Source: Aureispira sp963837355
Lineage (GTDB): Bacteria > Bacteroidota > Bacteroidia > Chitinophagales > Saprospiraceae
Assembly (NCBI GenBank): GCA_963837355.1
Contig: CAWIMY010000009.1
Span: 1 to 64,000, forward strand
Length of the DNA stretch: 64,000 nt
Direction of reading: 5' to 3'
The notes beneath the pieces are model-generated. The model made no database searches and had not been told where the DNA came from. It worked only from the letters and a program-made list of their open reading frames with translations. This document shows, one piece after another, positions 44,614-55,200 of the stretch; within the stretch, counting starts at the first letter, position 1, and every line of letters starts with the position of its first letter. Both the position numbers and the translations under genes were made by a program.

Positions 44614-46036
44614 ATGGCAAAATATACTATTTTCTTGTTGCTTCTGCTTGCTTTTTCGACCAATGCCCAGCAAACCATAGAAGAAGAGTTGCTTATTTTT
44701 GTTCAACCCGAACAACAAAGCGAATTTACTAAAAACAATCTGAAATCCTTAGAAGCGCTGCTCAAAGAGCAAGGAATTCGTGTACGGCAAGTAGATGTTT
44801 CCAAAGTTGGAGCCCCCAAAGAAGTGGGATTTACCCCTTTTTTAGTCTATCGCAACCACTTGGGCCGCAAGGTGTACAAAGGGCGATACACCACCCACCA
44901 GCGTTTGCTGAATTTTATTCGCACTGTACGCCGCTTACCTGAGACGGCTATTAATTACAAAGAACAAACAGTTTTTGTACACGAATATAGCCGTGGAGCA
45001 TTATTATTACAACCTAAAATAACGCCCTTGGCAGGTACGGATACGGGAATAAAACAGGAAGATGTCCAACAGCAAGCCCTTCGAGGACTAAAAAAAGGCT
45101 TTGCCCAATGGAGTTATGAAAACAGTTACGCCGTTTCGGATGCGGATGAATTATTCTACGTCAATTTTTATCCTTACCGCAGCAAAGAGGGCCAAGTTTA
45201 TGTCAGCTCAGAACTGTACGCGCATTACGATTGCCACACTCCAATTTATCGCCAATACGAAACGCCTGCTACAGGTAGCTCTATAGAAGCAGCTTTTGCA
45301 CAAGCCGCGCAACAAATGCTGGCAGAAATCCAGCAACAACTGGTCAACTCTGAGCAAGGAGATGCTATGAATTTTCTAACCAAAAAAACGGCGCTCACCG
45401 CTTGGGAAGCCTTAAATTTGCCTGTCCTAAACGCACCTGAGCGAAGTGCGACAACCATCAATACAGCTATTCAACTGCCTACTGCCTGGGAATTAGAAGG
45501 CGCAGTTAGCCCCAATGCGCCGTTGCTTACCTTTAATTTTCCTGCTCCTTTGCGACATTATGGAGGAGAGCTAAAAGAAATAACGGGCAATGTGCTGCTG
45601 AAAAGCGCCACTACCTTGGCTGCTGCCCAAGGTCAATTTGTAGTAAATGTTAGTTCTCTACAAATGGGGGAAGCCGAATTCGACAGCTATGTCAAAGGAA
45701 CGGTCTTGATGGTTGGCCAAAATCCTAAAGCCACCTTGACCTTTCAAGAAGTATTAGGGGATGATTTGAACTTGCAACTAGGTCGTTTGACAACCGTACA
45801 GGTTAAGGGAAAATTGACCCTGCTCGGTAAATCTAGCGAGGTGGTTGCCAGCACTCAGTTTGAACCCCTTATCAATAAGGAAGGCGAACCTGCGTCTGCA
45901 AGTAAGTACCCAGTTTACGGCAGAGGATTTGATGGGGTATTATGAAATTGAAGGCCCCGATGGTCCCGCTGAAGCCAACAACCGTTTGTTATTTCAAGCT
46001 AATTTTTTGATGCGCCCTGCTTCTACGTCTGATTAA
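44614..46036 (+). CDS. Exported protein with YceI-like C-terminal domain, one frameshift
   Basis: This protein has about 474 residues when the frame is repaired. A signal peptide (MAKYTIFLLLLLAFSTNAQ) is followed by a thioredoxin-like segment (about 24-95: LLIFVQPEQQSEFTKNN...VRQVDVSKVGAPKEVGFTPFLVYR). A middle domain of unknown type follows, then a YceI-type lipocalin-like domain (about 300-470: NVLLKSATTLAAAQGQFVVNVSSLQMGEAEFDSYVKG ... VKGKLTLLGKSSEV). Near 45905 the reading shifts by one base. The other frame gives VSTQFTAEDLMGYYEIEGP...LLFQANFLM, ending at 46036, which is the expected final strands. Without repair the protein ends at 45945. YceI domains bind isoprenoid-type lipids; the role here is unknown. 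Confidence 0.7.
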
Positions 46037-46072
46037 GTCAGGTAGTTAAGGTTAGCAAAACGCTATTTTTCG

Positions 46073-46114
46073 AAAGGCATTTGGAGGCTCCCGCCATCTA
46101 GATGCCTTTTTTAG
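46073..46114 (+). terminator. Terminator after the YceI-like gene
   Basis: AAAGGCAT (46073-46080) pairs with ATGCCTTT (46102-46109) around a GC-rich inner hairpin, followed by T residues. Because it lies between convergent genes it may serve both. Confidence 0.75.
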
Positions 46115-46176
46115 GAATCGTTTCCTACTTAAAAGATTGGTAATGCCATTTACCATCTAATCAGGCGTTAGCAATT

Positions 46177-46950
46177 CTACAACAACTCAAAAGCTCCTTG
46201 ATCTGCTAAGAATGGAAAACGCGTTCGTACCGCTTGCAAATGCTCCTTGCTCAAAACCACGGTCAACGCTGCCGAATGCTGTGCTTGGTGCGCCATTAAA
46301 GTCCCCAAAGGATCAATAACCGAAGAATCCCCAGCATATTCAAACCCCTTACCATCCTTTCCAACTACATTCACCGCTGCGACATAGGCTTGATTCTCAA
46401 TAGCTCTAGCCGTGAGCAAACTGCGCCAATGTTGGGCGCGCACAGCGGGCCAATTCGCCACGTAAATAGCCAAATCATAATACGGCGCTACATTGCGGTT
46501 CCAAACAGGAAAACGCAAATCATAGCAAATAAAGGGCGCGATACGCCACCCCTTGTATTCCACCGTTAAACGGCTGTTCCCTGCGGTATAATACTCGTGT
46601 TCTTTAGCCAAGCTGAAACAGTGTTTTTTATCGTACTGCTGTACCGCGCCATCGGGAGTTACCCAGTATAAACGGTTATAATACTGGTTACTTTCTTTAA
46701 TAATAAGGCTTCCTGTGAGCGCTATTTGATGTTCTTGGGCTTGTTTTTGCATCCATCTTAAAGTGGGAGAATCCTCGGCAGGTTCGGCCAAGGCTTCGGC
46801 ATTCATAGAAAAACCCGTGGAGAACATTTCGGGTAGAATAACGAGATCCGTAGGCGGCAAAGCAGCTATTTTTTTCGTAAATAATGTTATATTAGCTGTT
46901 CGGTTTTCCCAATGTAAGGCTTCTTGGAGTAAAGTGATCGTTAGTGTCAT
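46177..46950 (-). CDS. Nitrilase-superfamily carbon-nitrogen hydrolase (omega-amidase-like)
   Basis: This 257-residue cytosolic hydrolase has the Glu-Lys-Cys triad Glu41 in VILPEMFSTGF, Lys108 in YDKKHCF and Cys142 in FICYDLRFP. The motif set and length match the YafV/omega-amidase branch, which deaminates alpha-ketoglutaramate or ketosuccinamate formed by glutamine transaminases and takes part in methionine salvage. LTARAIENQAYVAAVNVVG and YAGDSSVIDPLG are also family marks. It is transcribed away from lptE with a short shared spacer. The substrate is inferred from family position. Confidence 0.88.
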   Translation of the reverse strand: MTLTITLLQEALHWENRTANITLFTKKIAALPPTDLVILPEMFSTGFSMNAEALAEPAEDSPTLRWMQKQAQEHQIALTGSLIIKESNQYYNRLYWVTPDGAVQQYDKKHCFSLAKEHEYYTAGNSRLTVEYKGWRIAPFICYDLRFPVWNRNVAPYYDLAIYVANWPAVRAQHWRSLLTARAIENQAYVAAVNVVGKDGKGFEYAGDSSVIDPLGTLMAHQAQHSAALTVVLSKEHLQAVRTRFPFLADQGAFELL

Positions 46951-46997
46951 ACGGCAAGCATCTAAGGGGTGTTCTTTTTAGTTCAATCAAATTAAGC

Positions 46998-47513
46998 ATG
47001 GCAAAATATACGCTTTTCAAAGTACTTTTATGCTGGTTTTTAGTGCAAAGTTGTACGGTAAGTTTTATCAACCGCAGTATTGATTACGATGTCCTAAAAA
47101 CGTTTAACATTGATCAATTTGGCGTGAAAGCACCTAATGCCCCTCCCATTATTGGGCAACAATTTTCGGAGCTGCTCAAAACGCGGGTACTCAACAATAC
47201 TAAGCTGAACTATGTACAAGAAGAACGCGACGGCGATGTGTTATTTTCGGGAGATGTTGTTGGTTATATTGTAGAAGCCTTGGCACCACAAGCCGATCAA
47301 ACAGTGGCCTTACAGCGGCTCACCATACAAATCACGGTGCAATACAAAAGCCCTCCCATCAAGGATGGCAGTAAGGATTGGTCTCAAAACTTCTCTCGAT
47401 TTGCTAATTTCACTGCCGATCAAGATTTATCCGCCGTCGAAGATCAACTTATCACGGAAATTTACGACCAGATTATGGACGATGTATTTAACAAAGCCTT
47501 TTCGGGTTGGTAA
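46998..47513 (+). CDS. lptE: LptE-like outer-membrane lipoprotein (LPS assembly)
   Basis: This 171-residue Bacteroidota-type LptE starts at the ATG at 46998. The lipobox is VQSC (cleavage before Cys19), and CTVSFINRSIDYDVLKTFNIDQFGVKAPNAPP is the expected beginning. IGQQFSELLKTRVLNNTKLNYV and GDVLFSGDVVGYIVEALAP are the conserved core (SFTG... in many relatives). LptE plugs the LptD barrel and helps to insert lipopolysaccharide into the outer leaflet. The upstream ATG that would add 18 residues lies in the promoter area of the divergent nitrilase gene. LptD is not in the window. Confidence 0.82.
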   Translation: MAKYTLFKVLLCWFLVQSCTVSFINRSIDYDVLKTFNIDQFGVKAPNAPPIIGQQFSELLKTRVLNNTKLNYVQEERDGDVLFSGDVVGYIVEALAPQADQTVALQRLTIQITVQYKSPPIKDGSKDWSQNFSRFANFTADQDLSAVEDQLITEIYDQIMDDVFNKAFSGW

Positions 47514-47591
47514 TGCTAGAAAAACGGCAGTTATGCGCTTAATATCCGCCTAATCAAGGGCATTATTACTAGACCAAACACTACGCCTATC

Positions 47592-48941
47592 ATGCAATGG
47601 ACGGACGACAAAATAAGCCTTTTGGCTCCCAACGATTCTACCGAACGCCGTGGCAGAATGCTGGCTAATTCTTCTAAATGGCCGCAACGCTCTACCAATT
47701 ACGAAGCCATTTGGGGCGAATGCAAAGGCTCAGGCGCACAACCTTATCAAGTACAAATCAACCTAAAAGGCCCTAAGTTCAAATGCAGCTGCCCGGTGCG
47801 ACAGTTGCCTTGCAAACACTGTTTGGGCTTGTTGTTTTTGTATGCCAATAGCAGCGCTGTTTTTAGGTACCAAGCACCGCCAAGCGATGTCGCCAATTGG
47901 CTTTCTAAACATTTCCCCAGCGCCAGCAGCGCCGACAATCATCAAAGCCCCCCTACCAGTAAAAACGAAGAAACCCTAGAAAAAGCCGAACTAGCCAAGG
48001 AAAAGCGCTGGCAACAACGTTTGTTGCTCATGGAAAGTGGCATTCTAGAGTTGGAACAATGGCTACAAGATATAATTCGCCAAGGTATTGCCAATACGGA
48101 TGCTACCAAAGCTGCGTTTTGGAATGCCGCCGCCGCCAAAATGGTGGATGCCAAGTTACCCAGTGTAGGCGTTTTTCTCAAAGAAACCCAACAGCTCATG
48201 CACACCCAGCGCGATTGGTCGGAATTGGTAGTCGCTCGCTTGGGCACCTTGTACAGTTGGGTCGAAGCCTTTAAGCAGCGCGAACAATTGCCGCCTGCTT
48301 TGCAGCACGCTTTATTTGCCCGCTTGGGCAAAACCACCACCAAAGCTGCCGTTCTTGCAGAAGGACAAACACAGCGCGATCAATGGTTGGTGTTAGGTAG
48401 TTTTGAAGATGTGGATGTAGAAGGACGCGATTTTAGGCGGGTGTGGTTGCATGGCTGGAACAGTGGCCGCCGTGCCTTACTTTTAGATTATGCCTTTGGT
48501 TCGGTGAGTTACGAACACCAATACTGGACGGGTAGCGTTTGGCGGGGCGAACTGGCCTACTACTCCCCTGCCTTTGCCCAGCGCGCTACTTGGGTCATGG
48601 CCGAACCACTCTCTAACTTTTCTGCGGTACAGCCTTTGCCCTCCACTACTTTCCAGGCGGCTCTTGGAGCCTACAGCAAGGCGTTGAGTAACAACCCTTG
48701 GTTGCAACGTTTTCCGATGTTGCTCGAAGACATTTCCGCACAGTGGACAACGGATGGCCATTTGCTTTTGCTCGATCACAATGGGCAAGCCATTCCTCTA
48801 GTGGAGCTGCGTCCTGCCCTGCAATGGAAAATTTTGGCGCTCAGTGGCGGGCATCCGATTCCGCTGTTTGGGGAATGGGATGGACGGGCGTTTCGCCCGT
48901 TGAGTGGATTGGATGGGTTTGGGCTGCCCAATGGGTTGTAA
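47592..48941 (+). CDS. SWIM zinc finger protein
   Basis: This 449-residue protein has an N-terminal SWIM zinc finger (about 70-85: FKCSCPVRQLPCKHCLGLLFLY, CxC...CxH). It is flanked by a start that resembles the SWIM-module family (MQWTDDKISLLAPNDSTERRGRMLA). The middle is helical (KRWQQRLLLMESGILELEQWL), the C-terminal half rich in aromatic residues with VWLHGWNSGRRALLLDYAFGSVSYE. Similar proteins usually sit with MoxR AAA and VWA genes; none are here. SWIM fingers bind DNA or protein partners. It is cytosolic. A start codon very near lptE's end suggests, but does not prove, co-transcription (78 bases). Confidence 0.8.
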   Translation: MQWTDDKISLLAPNDSTERRGRMLANSSKWPQRSTNYEAIWGECKGSGAQPYQVQINLKGPKFKCSCPVRQLPCKHCLGLLFLYANSSAVFRYQAPPSDVANWLSKHFPSASSADNHQSPPTSKNEETLEKAELAKEKRWQQRLLLMESGILELEQWLQDIIRQGIANTDATKAAFWNAAAAKMVDAKLPSVGVFLKETQQLMHTQRDWSELVVARLGTLYSWVEAFKQREQLPPALQHALFARLGKTTTKAAVLAEGQTQRDQWLVLGSFEDVDVEGRDFRRVWLHGWNSGRRALLLDYAFGSVSYEHQYWTGSVWRGELAYYSPAFAQRATWVMAEPLSNFSAVQPLPSTTFQAALGAYSKALSNNPWLQRFPMLLEDISAQWTTDGHLLLLDHNGQAIPLVELRPALQWKILALSGGHPIPLFGEWDGRAFRPLSGLDGFGLPNGL

Positions 48942-48968
48942 GTTTAGCCTGTTGTTCCCAAAAAGAAG

Positions 48969-49003
48969 AAACGCACACCGTAGGTCACCGTGTGCGTTTT
49001 TTT
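48969..49003 (+). terminator. Terminator between the SWIM gene and the SPFH gene
   Basis: A 10-bp perfect stem (48969-48978 with 48990-48999, 11-base loop) is followed by T residues. It may serve both convergent genes. Confidence 0.85.
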
Positions 49004-49052
49004 ATAGGTAGTAAAATAGGCATTCGGCAAAACTGCCGAATCGAGCTTAACG

Positions 49053-49847
49053 TTAGTTAATGCCTTTGATAATGGCCGTGCCAGCGCCAAACACATTGTT
49101 GCTGCCGTATTTGCTAATGCCTTTTCTAGCCCACTCCATTTCAATTTCTAATTTCTTCAATTCCAACATCTTAGGAGAAGACATAATGTCTTTGGTTTTG
49201 GCATCGTATAGAGCCGCGTCGTACTTTCCTTTTGCTTCGGCAATGCGCGCTTTGGCGAGGTTGGTTTGTTCCAATTCTTTTTTAGAAGCCAGCGAGTTGC
49301 GGCCTTCTTGGATGGCCGTTTCTTCGGCAATTTTGGCAAGGCCTTGTGGAATGTCTACATCTGTGATTTGGACGCGGGCAAACTCTACATAGAATTCGGG
49401 TAGCTCGGCTTGAATAATATCGCGCAAAGCCATTTCCGCTTCTTTTCTTTTTTTGAGGTTGAGTTCGGAGGCCGTGTATTGAGGTACCACTTCTTTTCCT
49501 GAGGATTTAAGGGTTTTCAATATTTTGGTTTCAATGTCCGCGATGCGGGTGTGGATTAAGTTAACTTGGTTCGGATTGAGGTTGTAATCCAAGGCAATTT
49601 CTACTTGGGTTTCCATGTTCCGTGAGTCGTTGAAGACAAATTTTTCCACTAAGGTTTTTTCGCGGACATCGTATTCTACGCATTTGTTCCAGAGCCAAGA
49701 AAAACCAACATCCATGCCCTCGGGCAAGACGTAATCCATTTCCGTTTTTCCACCCCAGTAAACTTTTACGCCTTTGTGGCCAGGTTGAACAGTGGTACAG
49801 GCTGTTGCTAAAAAGGCAAGTCCCATTAATAATAGTAATGTTCTCAT
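49053..49847 (-). CDS. SPFH/prohibitin-like lipoprotein
   Basis: This 264-residue protein has a lipoprotein signal (MRTLLLLMGLAFLATAC, lipobox LATAC) and an SPFH (stomatin/prohibitin/flotillin/HflK-C) domain: VQPGHKGVKVYWGGKT, VEKFVFNDSRNMETQVEIALDYNL and YTASELNLKKRKEAEMALRDIIQAEL. DVDIPQGLAKIAEETAIQEGR and a helical tail (LAKARIAEAKGKYDAALYDAKTKD) follow. The lipid anchor replaces the transmembrane helix of typical members, so it would be on the outer face of the inner membrane or in the outer membrane. It ends short of a full flotillin tail. It probably scaffolds membrane proteins; the partner is unknown. Confidence 0.85.
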   Translation of the reverse strand: MRTLLLLMGLAFLATACTTVQPGHKGVKVYWGGKTEMDYVLPEGMDVGFSWLWNKCVEYDVREKTLVEKFVFNDSRNMETQVEIALDYNLNPNQVNLIHTRIADIETKILKTLKSSGKEVVPQYTASELNLKKRKEAEMALRDIIQAELPEFYVEFARVQITDVDIPQGLAKIAEETAIQEGRNSLASKKELEQTNLAKARIAEAKGKYDAALYDAKTKDIMSSPKMLELKKLEIEMEWARKGISKYGSNNVFGAGTAIIKGIN

Positions 49848-50140
49848 TGTTGTATGATTTTGATGTGGTAATTTTCAGGAGAGAGTAAGGGATAAAAGAG
49901 CTTTTTGCGTCGTAATAACCTGCTCGTTTAATAATCCCTTATCCTTTGGTTTGATCCAATGTATAGAAAGAACGGCATTTTTGAGGAATAAATTCCTCTT
50001 TTCGGAGCCTTTCCAGCAGATTGTTGGAATTGTAGACGAATCTTTCCCTTTCACCGACGAGCTTTTTGGGCGCTTCTTAAACAAAATCCCCTTGTTGCTG
50101 TCTTTTTATTGGAATTATTCACCCCATTTTCAAGTATTGT

Positions 50141-50806
50141 ATGATCACTACCGCCAGTCTAGATTTTTTTGCCCAACTAAAAGAAAACAACCACCGCCCT
50201 TGGTTTGAAGCCCACAAACCCGCTTATTTGCAAGCCAAACAAGAAATCGAAGCCTTGATGCAACAGGTGCAACGGAACCTAGATGAAACGGATGTGATTG
50301 AATACGCCAAGTTGTTTCGCATTTATCGCGATGTGCGTTTTTCTAAAAACAAACTGCCCTACAAAGGCTATTTGGGGGGCTATTTTCGGCGCTTTGGCGC
50401 TGATCGACGGGGCAGTTATGCGTTTGATATTGAGCCTGGTTTATCGCGTGCAGGAGGTGGCTTTTTTGGCCCCAAGGCCGAGGACTTGTTGCGCATTCGT
50501 CGCGAATTTGAATTGGACGGTGACAGTATTCGGCAAATCGTAGAAGCCCCCGAGTTTGTTCAACACTTTGGCGAATTACAAGGCGACGGCGTAAAAACAG
50601 CGCCCCGAGGCTTTGACAAAACGCATCCCAACATCCATTGGATTCGCAAAAAACAATTCTATGCCTACAAAACGTTTGCCGATTCGGAAGTAATCCGCCC
50701 CGATTTTGCCGACCAAATGACCGAAACGTTTTTGGCCATTCGTCCCTTTTTTGATTACATGACCGATGTATTGACGACCGATAGCAATGGGGTGTCGATC
50801 TTGTAA
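50141..50806 (+). CDS. DUF2461 (TIGR02453 family) protein
   Basis: This 221-residue protein starts MITTASLDFFAQLKENNHRPWFEAHKPAYLQAK, the signature start of DUF2461. It continues with FRIYRDVRFSKNKLPYKGYLGGYFRRFG, the GGGFFGPKAEDLLRIRREFE core and FDKTHPNIHWIRKKQFYAYKTF. The length matches the family. It is cytosolic; no activity is established. About 290 bases before it hold no gene. It is convergent with the restriction specificity subunit. Confidence 0.88.
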   Translation: MITTASLDFFAQLKENNHRPWFEAHKPAYLQAKQEIEALMQQVQRNLDETDVIEYAKLFRIYRDVRFSKNKLPYKGYLGGYFRRFGADRRGSYAFDIEPGLSRAGGGFFGPKAEDLLRIRREFELDGDSIRQIVEAPEFVQHFGELQGDGVKTAPRGFDKTHPNIHWIRKKQFYAYKTFADSEVIRPDFADQMTETFLAIRPFFDYMTDVLTTDSNGVSIL

Positions 50807-50831
50807 TCTATCGGGCGTGCTGCCTCCTTGT

Positions 50832-52110
50832 TTAAACTAACAATTGTTGTAATAAGCCTTTTTTGTAGGCTTCGTTTTGCGTAAGTTGCTCTTGAATGTT
50901 TTGAATTTGTTGGCTCAATTTATTAAGATAACTGGCTATTTTATCTTGTTCTCTAAGTGAAGGAAAAGGAATAGGCATTTTATTAAAATTATTACTAGAG
51001 ATATTCATTCTATCATGTCTGACTCCAAAATTTGCAACGCTGTGCATATATTTGTACCAAGTAGTAGCCTCAAAGAAGTACTCTAAATAATCTAAATTGC
51101 CTGTTGTAAATCTAAAAACAGTATACAAGGGAGACATTACACCTTGTCTAAATTTATTTCTCTTAATTGGACCGACTGGAGCAAAAGCCGATATTCTAGG
51201 ATTGTAAACAAAATCATTGATAGAAACAATATAGTAGCCTCCTAAGTTATTTTTGTTAGCTATCTCTTTATCAAAATAGGCTTGTTGACTAATAATCCCC
51301 TGAGTAGCAGAATTAGTGAGTACAAAACTGAATTTATTATCCTTATTTTTGCTATTTACCTTATGAGCAATTGTTTCTAATTTCTTCACCTCCCAAGCAG
51401 GGAAATCCTCCCCATTCTCGTCCTTGAACCTTAGTTGCTGACTAAACAACTGCTGCATCATCCCTTTTTTGAAGGCTTCTAGTTGCTGTTTCTTTTCCTC
51501 TAATAAGCTTATTTTTTGGTCGATGCTAGCAAGGAAGTTGGCTATTTTTTGTTGTTCGGGGAGGGTTGGGATGGGTAGTTTAACCTTTGCTAATCTCTTA
51601 GTGGATAGGCTTATCACTTTAGAGCCTTGCGCTATAGTAAGAACTTGTTTTCTCACAAACCAAGAATGTACAAGAAAACTAGTAAAACCAAGTGCAATAG
51701 GGGCTTTGTCAGGACGTGCTAAAAAAGTATGAAGTCCAGCCAGAACACGTTCTCCATTTAGATTTGCTATTTCTGTACACTTTCCTATGTCTGCATAATC
51801 TTCAGAAGCATCTGCAATCACCAAATCTTTTACTTGACAGTAGGATTCTTCTTTAATTCTGCTTAAATCTACCTCTTCGTTGATGAAAGGCAGTGTCTCT
51901 TCATTTATATCTAATAGATCACGTAGTTTCTTATGAATGTCACCATAGTGAATATTTTCTTACTGAACCACTTTCGTAATTTAATTTACTTCTAGAGTAA
52001 GAATTAGTAGAGTAGAATGTATAAATTTCACCAAATTTTTTCACCTCCCAATCCCCCTCAAATTCGGGAAACCGCAGGGCGGGCACGCGTGTATGTTGAT
52101 TTGTTTGCAT
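50832..52110 (-). CDS. hsdS: Orphan type I restriction specificity subunit HsdS, one frameshift
   Basis: This is an HsdS with two target-recognition domains. The ATG at 52108-52110 gives MQTNQHTRVPALRFPEFEGDWEVKKFGEIYTF and ends its first segment at GSVR. An extra A near 51962 then shifts the frame, and the reading resumes as NIHYGDIHKKLRDLLDINEETLPF, open to 50832 for another 330 residues. The central conserved helix (KLPIPTLPEQQKIANFLASIDQKISLLEEKKQQLEAFKKGM) and its C-terminal copy (IPFPSLREQDKIASYLNKL...NEAYKKGLLQQ) are the spacer helices that set TRD distance. The second TRD begins LRFKDENGEDFPAWEVKKL. No hsdM or hsdR lies within the window. It may serve a methylase elsewhere, or be a decoy left from phase-switching. 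Confidence 0.8.
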
Positions 52111-52170
52111 GCCCTAAAGATAAAAAAAAGGCTCCTATCCAAGTGGCTTGTCGACACTTTCTACACCAAA

Positions 52171-52207
52171 AAAAAAGCTTCTTCCCACAAGAGGAAGAAG
52201 CTTTTTT
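52171..52207 (-). terminator. Terminator of the 1,679-residue secreted protein gene
   Basis: A perfect 15-bp stem (52171-52185 with 52193-52207) has a 7-base loop and A/T tracts on both sides. It lies directly behind the gene that ends at 52229. Confidence 0.9.
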
Positions 52208-52228
52208 GTTCTTGGCAAATCTTATAGT

Positions 52229-55200
52229 TTAATTGTGCGCCGCAGAGGCTTTGTTTTTAAAGCTAGAGTACTCGCCCGGAGAACCAATCACGATTTCCAT
52301 CCAGTTGCCGTTGTCTGTTTTGACACGGCGGTCTTTGGTTTTCAACGAGGCAATCGCGTTGTTGTAATCAGGATTAGACGATACTGTTTTTAAGAAGCCT
52401 CTTTGGTAAGAAAAATAATACCAGTCGCCGTTGGGCGAGATGATGTAAAACGTCATCGCATCCGTGCGGGCAGGGTCGTTCAAAATCTCTAGGTGGCCTT
52501 TTACATTTTGTCCGAGGTGCTTGCCGCCAATAGAGGCCAATTGTAGGCGCGATCCTTGGGTAACAAAAGACTCTGTTTTGGGGCTCCACAACAATTTGTT
52601 GTTCACAAAAAAGAAGGTGTGGGCAAAATCATTGGGCAACTGCAAGCGTTCATCGTCTTTGACTTTTTTCCACATTTTTTCAAATTTCTTCTCGTCGGGA
52701 ATGTAATTCTTCATGTGCTGGTGCAACTTCTCGTTCTTAATACTAGCGTATAACACTTTGTCAATCAACTCATCATTACTTTGCAAGTCGTTGACAATAA
52801 TATCCCGCAATACCTGTGGCAAATAAAAATCCAAGTTGGTAGAAGTTTCAAATAAGTAGTCCGATTTGGTGTTCAAAAAGAAGGTAAAATCGCCTACGAT
52901 ATCGACCAAGAAATTGGGGTTGCCTTCGCCTTGAAAACCTCTATTAAAGTCAAAACGACCAGAAGCCACTACTTTGGCATTTTTCTCGGAGACGGTAAAC
53001 AACTGTCCTGCTTCTGCGTCTCCTAAAACACGCGCCGAGTCGCCAAATAGGTATTGATTGTTTTCATTATCAAACTTCAACACGCCTGTCGTAGAAAAAA
53101 TACTACGATCGCTGGCATTGTGCTTTGGCGACAAAATAGCAGGGTATAAATCCATGGTATCTAAATCCAAATACAGCCCTACAAAGAGGTTCTCCCCATC
53201 GGGGTTTTTAGGATTATCATAGACAATAGATACATCCCGCTTGTCAATTTTAGAATCAATTCCAAACCACTCTTGCGTAGGAATGACCGAAGAAGAAATC
53301 TTAGCAAACCCGTTAAACGTCAACAATTCAGACTTCGAGTTCAAGTTCACTTCCCCTTTAAAACGCGTGCGCTTATCCAAGAAGAAATTAGCCGTGTCTT
53401 GCACCGTTCCACTTCCGACCGTCACAAACATACCGGGCTCCTCTTGGGCAGAAGTCACGTTGTCAAAACGAATTTCTTGGTCTTTGTGGCCCTCCACGTT
53501 AAACTCCAAATACCCATCCGCTTTAAATTCGTTACGGCTCAATACATTGATGGTGGCGCGCTGAATCACGTGGTTTTGATTGAGGGTATCCGCTACAATC
53601 CGCGAATCTTCTAACGTGCGCATGTGTGAGGCTTCTTCAATCTCAATGTGCTTGTCTTTGGGATAAATGAAGGCATCCGCTACGCGAATATTTTCTACGC
53701 CATCAATTTTTAACAATCCTGTATTCAAATCATAATCCGCCTTTTCTCCTAAGAAAACCAACGAATCTTGTGCCTGCTCGGTCGCTAAGAAGAACCCCGT
53801 TTTTCCCTCTTGGGCATCCATAAAAATATGGTCAGTTTTCATGTCCCAGTGAAACTGGTCTAGCGAGGTTTGGTAACTGTTGTAGGGCAAGTCGGTCGCT
53901 AGATCCGCTTCTTGCGAAATAAAGTCCCCTGTTTGCGCCTCAAAGTCAATCTTCAAATCCACGTTCTCATTCTCAAAAGCAAACTTTTGTACGCCGCGCG
54001 ATTTGATAATTACTGCTGAGGAAGGGGACGCAATAGATTGTTTCCCAAATTTAAAATCACCTCCAGGGTTCGACTCTAAGGTAGCGCCGTACCAATCAAA
54101 CTTACCGCGTCCCAACAACCCATCGGGTGTCAAGGTCAAGGAACCATCTAAGTAAAAGTCAGTAGAATCAAAAAACTGGAATGGTGCCCCTTCTTCTATC
54201 GTCGATTCGATGTACATACTATCGCTATAAGGAGCCCAGTCGATTTGTACTTGCTCGCCTTTCACATCTGGAAATTCTACGCCATCACGGCTAGATCCTG
54301 CTAAGTTAAAACTATCCACATCTTCGGCCCGAAACTGCTTGGGCAAAAACTCAATGTAATCCGATTCTACGGTAGCGCCTAAATAATCCAAGCGGCCACG
54401 GCCAATCAAGCCTTCGTTAGAAATCCCCATCGTTCCTTTAAAGGTACCTTTGCCACGCTTGTCGTCGCGGATATAGATGGGATTGGGATCATTGCCACGC
54501 GTTTGAGTTTCAAAGCCCAAAGACAAATCGTGGTACATCACCCGCAGCTGCTCGTTGATGGGCTCAAAAATATTTGCCGCATACAATTTGCCCTCAAAAA
54601 CCAATTGCTCGGGCTCCAAATTATCCATTCCATTAAGAATAAAGGGCTCTACTTCATAATAAAAACTATCGCGTGGATAAACGCCCTCTCCTTGGCGGTT
54701 TCGCTTGTCGTAATAGACCCTTGAACGGCTCGTAGATTCAAAAGAAGGATAGATCGGATCGCTCTGCATCCGTCCCGATTTGTTGCTCGGCACATCAATC
54801 AACATCAAGCCGCTTCCGCCTTCCAAGACACTGTTAATCGGTTCTTTTTCGTTAGTCAGCCGCTCGGTCGCCTCTACGGTGGCGCGCTCTTCTTTGGGAC
54901 GGCCAATTTGCCACTCAGGAGCATCCTCGCCGTGGCGCGCTCGTTTAAAAATAAACATGTCCAAGTAGTTAATGGAGTCCATTTCTACGTGGAAAATATC
55001 GTAAATAAAGTGAAAATCAGTGCCCGTAAAATTACAGAAACCACCCGACATCACGCCGTTAAAATCCATATTGCGCCCCGCCAACATATTCACTTGCCCA
55101 TTAAAGGGACGCGCGATAACTTGCTGCGAATCACTCAAAATAAACTCTTGGACCCCATAGGTTTCAATCGCTCCTTTCTTCAAGTCAAAAATCGCGTTGG

